A model generated the notes under the pieces. The model was not told where the DNA came from. It saw nothing but the letters and a program-made list of their open reading frames with translations, and searched no databases. From an uncultured Lewinella sp. (GTDB taxonomy: Bacteria > Bacteroidota > Bacteroidia > Chitinophagales > Saprospiraceae), in contig CALIGP010000168.1 of the NCBI GenBank assembly GCA_938021455.1, positions 1 to 7,095 of the forward strand: a stretch of 7,095 nucleotides of DNA, written 5' to 3'. A program made the translations under genes and the position numbers. Positions 6,851 through 7,095 of this stretch are shown piece by piece (the stretch's first letter is position 1; each line of letters starts with the position of its first letter).

Positions 6851-7095
6851 TTAGTTGACTATTAAATCCAGAAGATCAATGGCTTCATAATTATCATCAC
6901 TAGTAAATAGTTGATTAACTCTTCTATTACCAGAAACTGATCTTTCTAATATTGCTGCCTTTAAGTTTGGAGTAAAGTTTTCCATCATACCATTAAACAG
7001 GCCGATTGCGACCTCTACATCATCGCCTGCGGTACCTAATATCTCTAGCCACTTGTCACCAAGAAATGTTCTAATAATATTATTATACCCATTAT
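6851..7095 (-). CDS. C-terminal fragment of an unidentified protein, probable polymorphic toxin tail (5' end beyond window)
   Basis: The reverse strand is open from the right edge (first full codon at 7093-7091) to a TAA at 6853-6851, giving 80 residues from NGYNNIIRTFLGDKWLEIL to the final LLDLIVN. The first Met in the visible part (residue 36) lies mid-protein, so a start there is unlikely. The sequence looks mainly alpha-helical, with amphipathic stretches (GDDVEVAIGLFNGMMENF, PNLKAAILERS) and a basic NRRVNQLF segment. I see no HNH, AHH, deaminase or ADP-ribosyltransferase signature; any catalytic residues may lie upstream, out of view. The main reason to suspect a toxin is context: it directly precedes, by 5 bp and on the same strand, an Imm11-like immunity gene, and it shares that gene's low GC. 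It could instead be an ordinary hypothetical protein or a second immunity protein. The reading frame is sure; the role is inference. Confidence 0.65.
   Translation of the reverse strand, partial: NGYNNIIRTFLGDKWLEILGTAGDDVEVAIGLFNGMMENFTPNLKAAILERSVSGNRRVNQLFTSDDNYEAIDLLDLIVN

Overview
The window looks like a piece of a Bacteroidota chromosome, possibly a Saprospiraceae/Lewinella-type marine or gliding lineage. That placement is inference. It rests on giant secreted beta-rich proteins, tandem fibronectin type III (FN3) repeats, weak Shine-Dalgarno signals and roughly 50% GC in the left part. There is no rRNA, tRNA, CRISPR array, transposase or recognisable replication origin.

Left block (1-6148, plus strand). 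Two genes lie 10 bp apart and probably form one transcription unit. The first enters the window already open and ends at 3990. It encodes at least 1329 residues of a beta-strand-rich protein: a long Gly/aromatic-rich N-terminal and central region, then Ig-like modules, a Gly/Pro/Gln linker and a C-terminal module. I cannot assign it to a named family with certainty. The second (4001-6148) encodes an exported protein with a signal peptide, an N-terminal FN3-like region carrying a large insertion, and five consecutive FN3-type domains up to its last residue. The likeliest reading is a cell-envelope or secreted pair, with the FN3 protein acting as scaffold or adhesin. No enzymatic motif is visible in either.

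Right block (6156-7095, minus strand). Two tightly spaced genes converge on the left block, with only 7 bp between the facing stop codons. The first in transcription order enters from beyond the right edge, and only its last 80 codons are visible. The second, 5 bp downstream, encodes a 229-residue protein with the pattern of Imm11 (DUF1629) immunity proteins. The arrangement is that of a polymorphic toxin whose C-terminus is followed immediately by its immunity gene. The block has about 37% GC (hand count over 6181-7080), against about 48-58% in the plus-strand genes, which suggests separate acquisition.

There is no gene-free stretch longer than 10 bp. Both promoters must lie outside the window, and no hairpin-plus-T terminator is visible at the convergent junction. 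The most notable points are the unassigned giant protein with its FN3 partner, and the probable toxin tail, which matches no toxin fold I can name.
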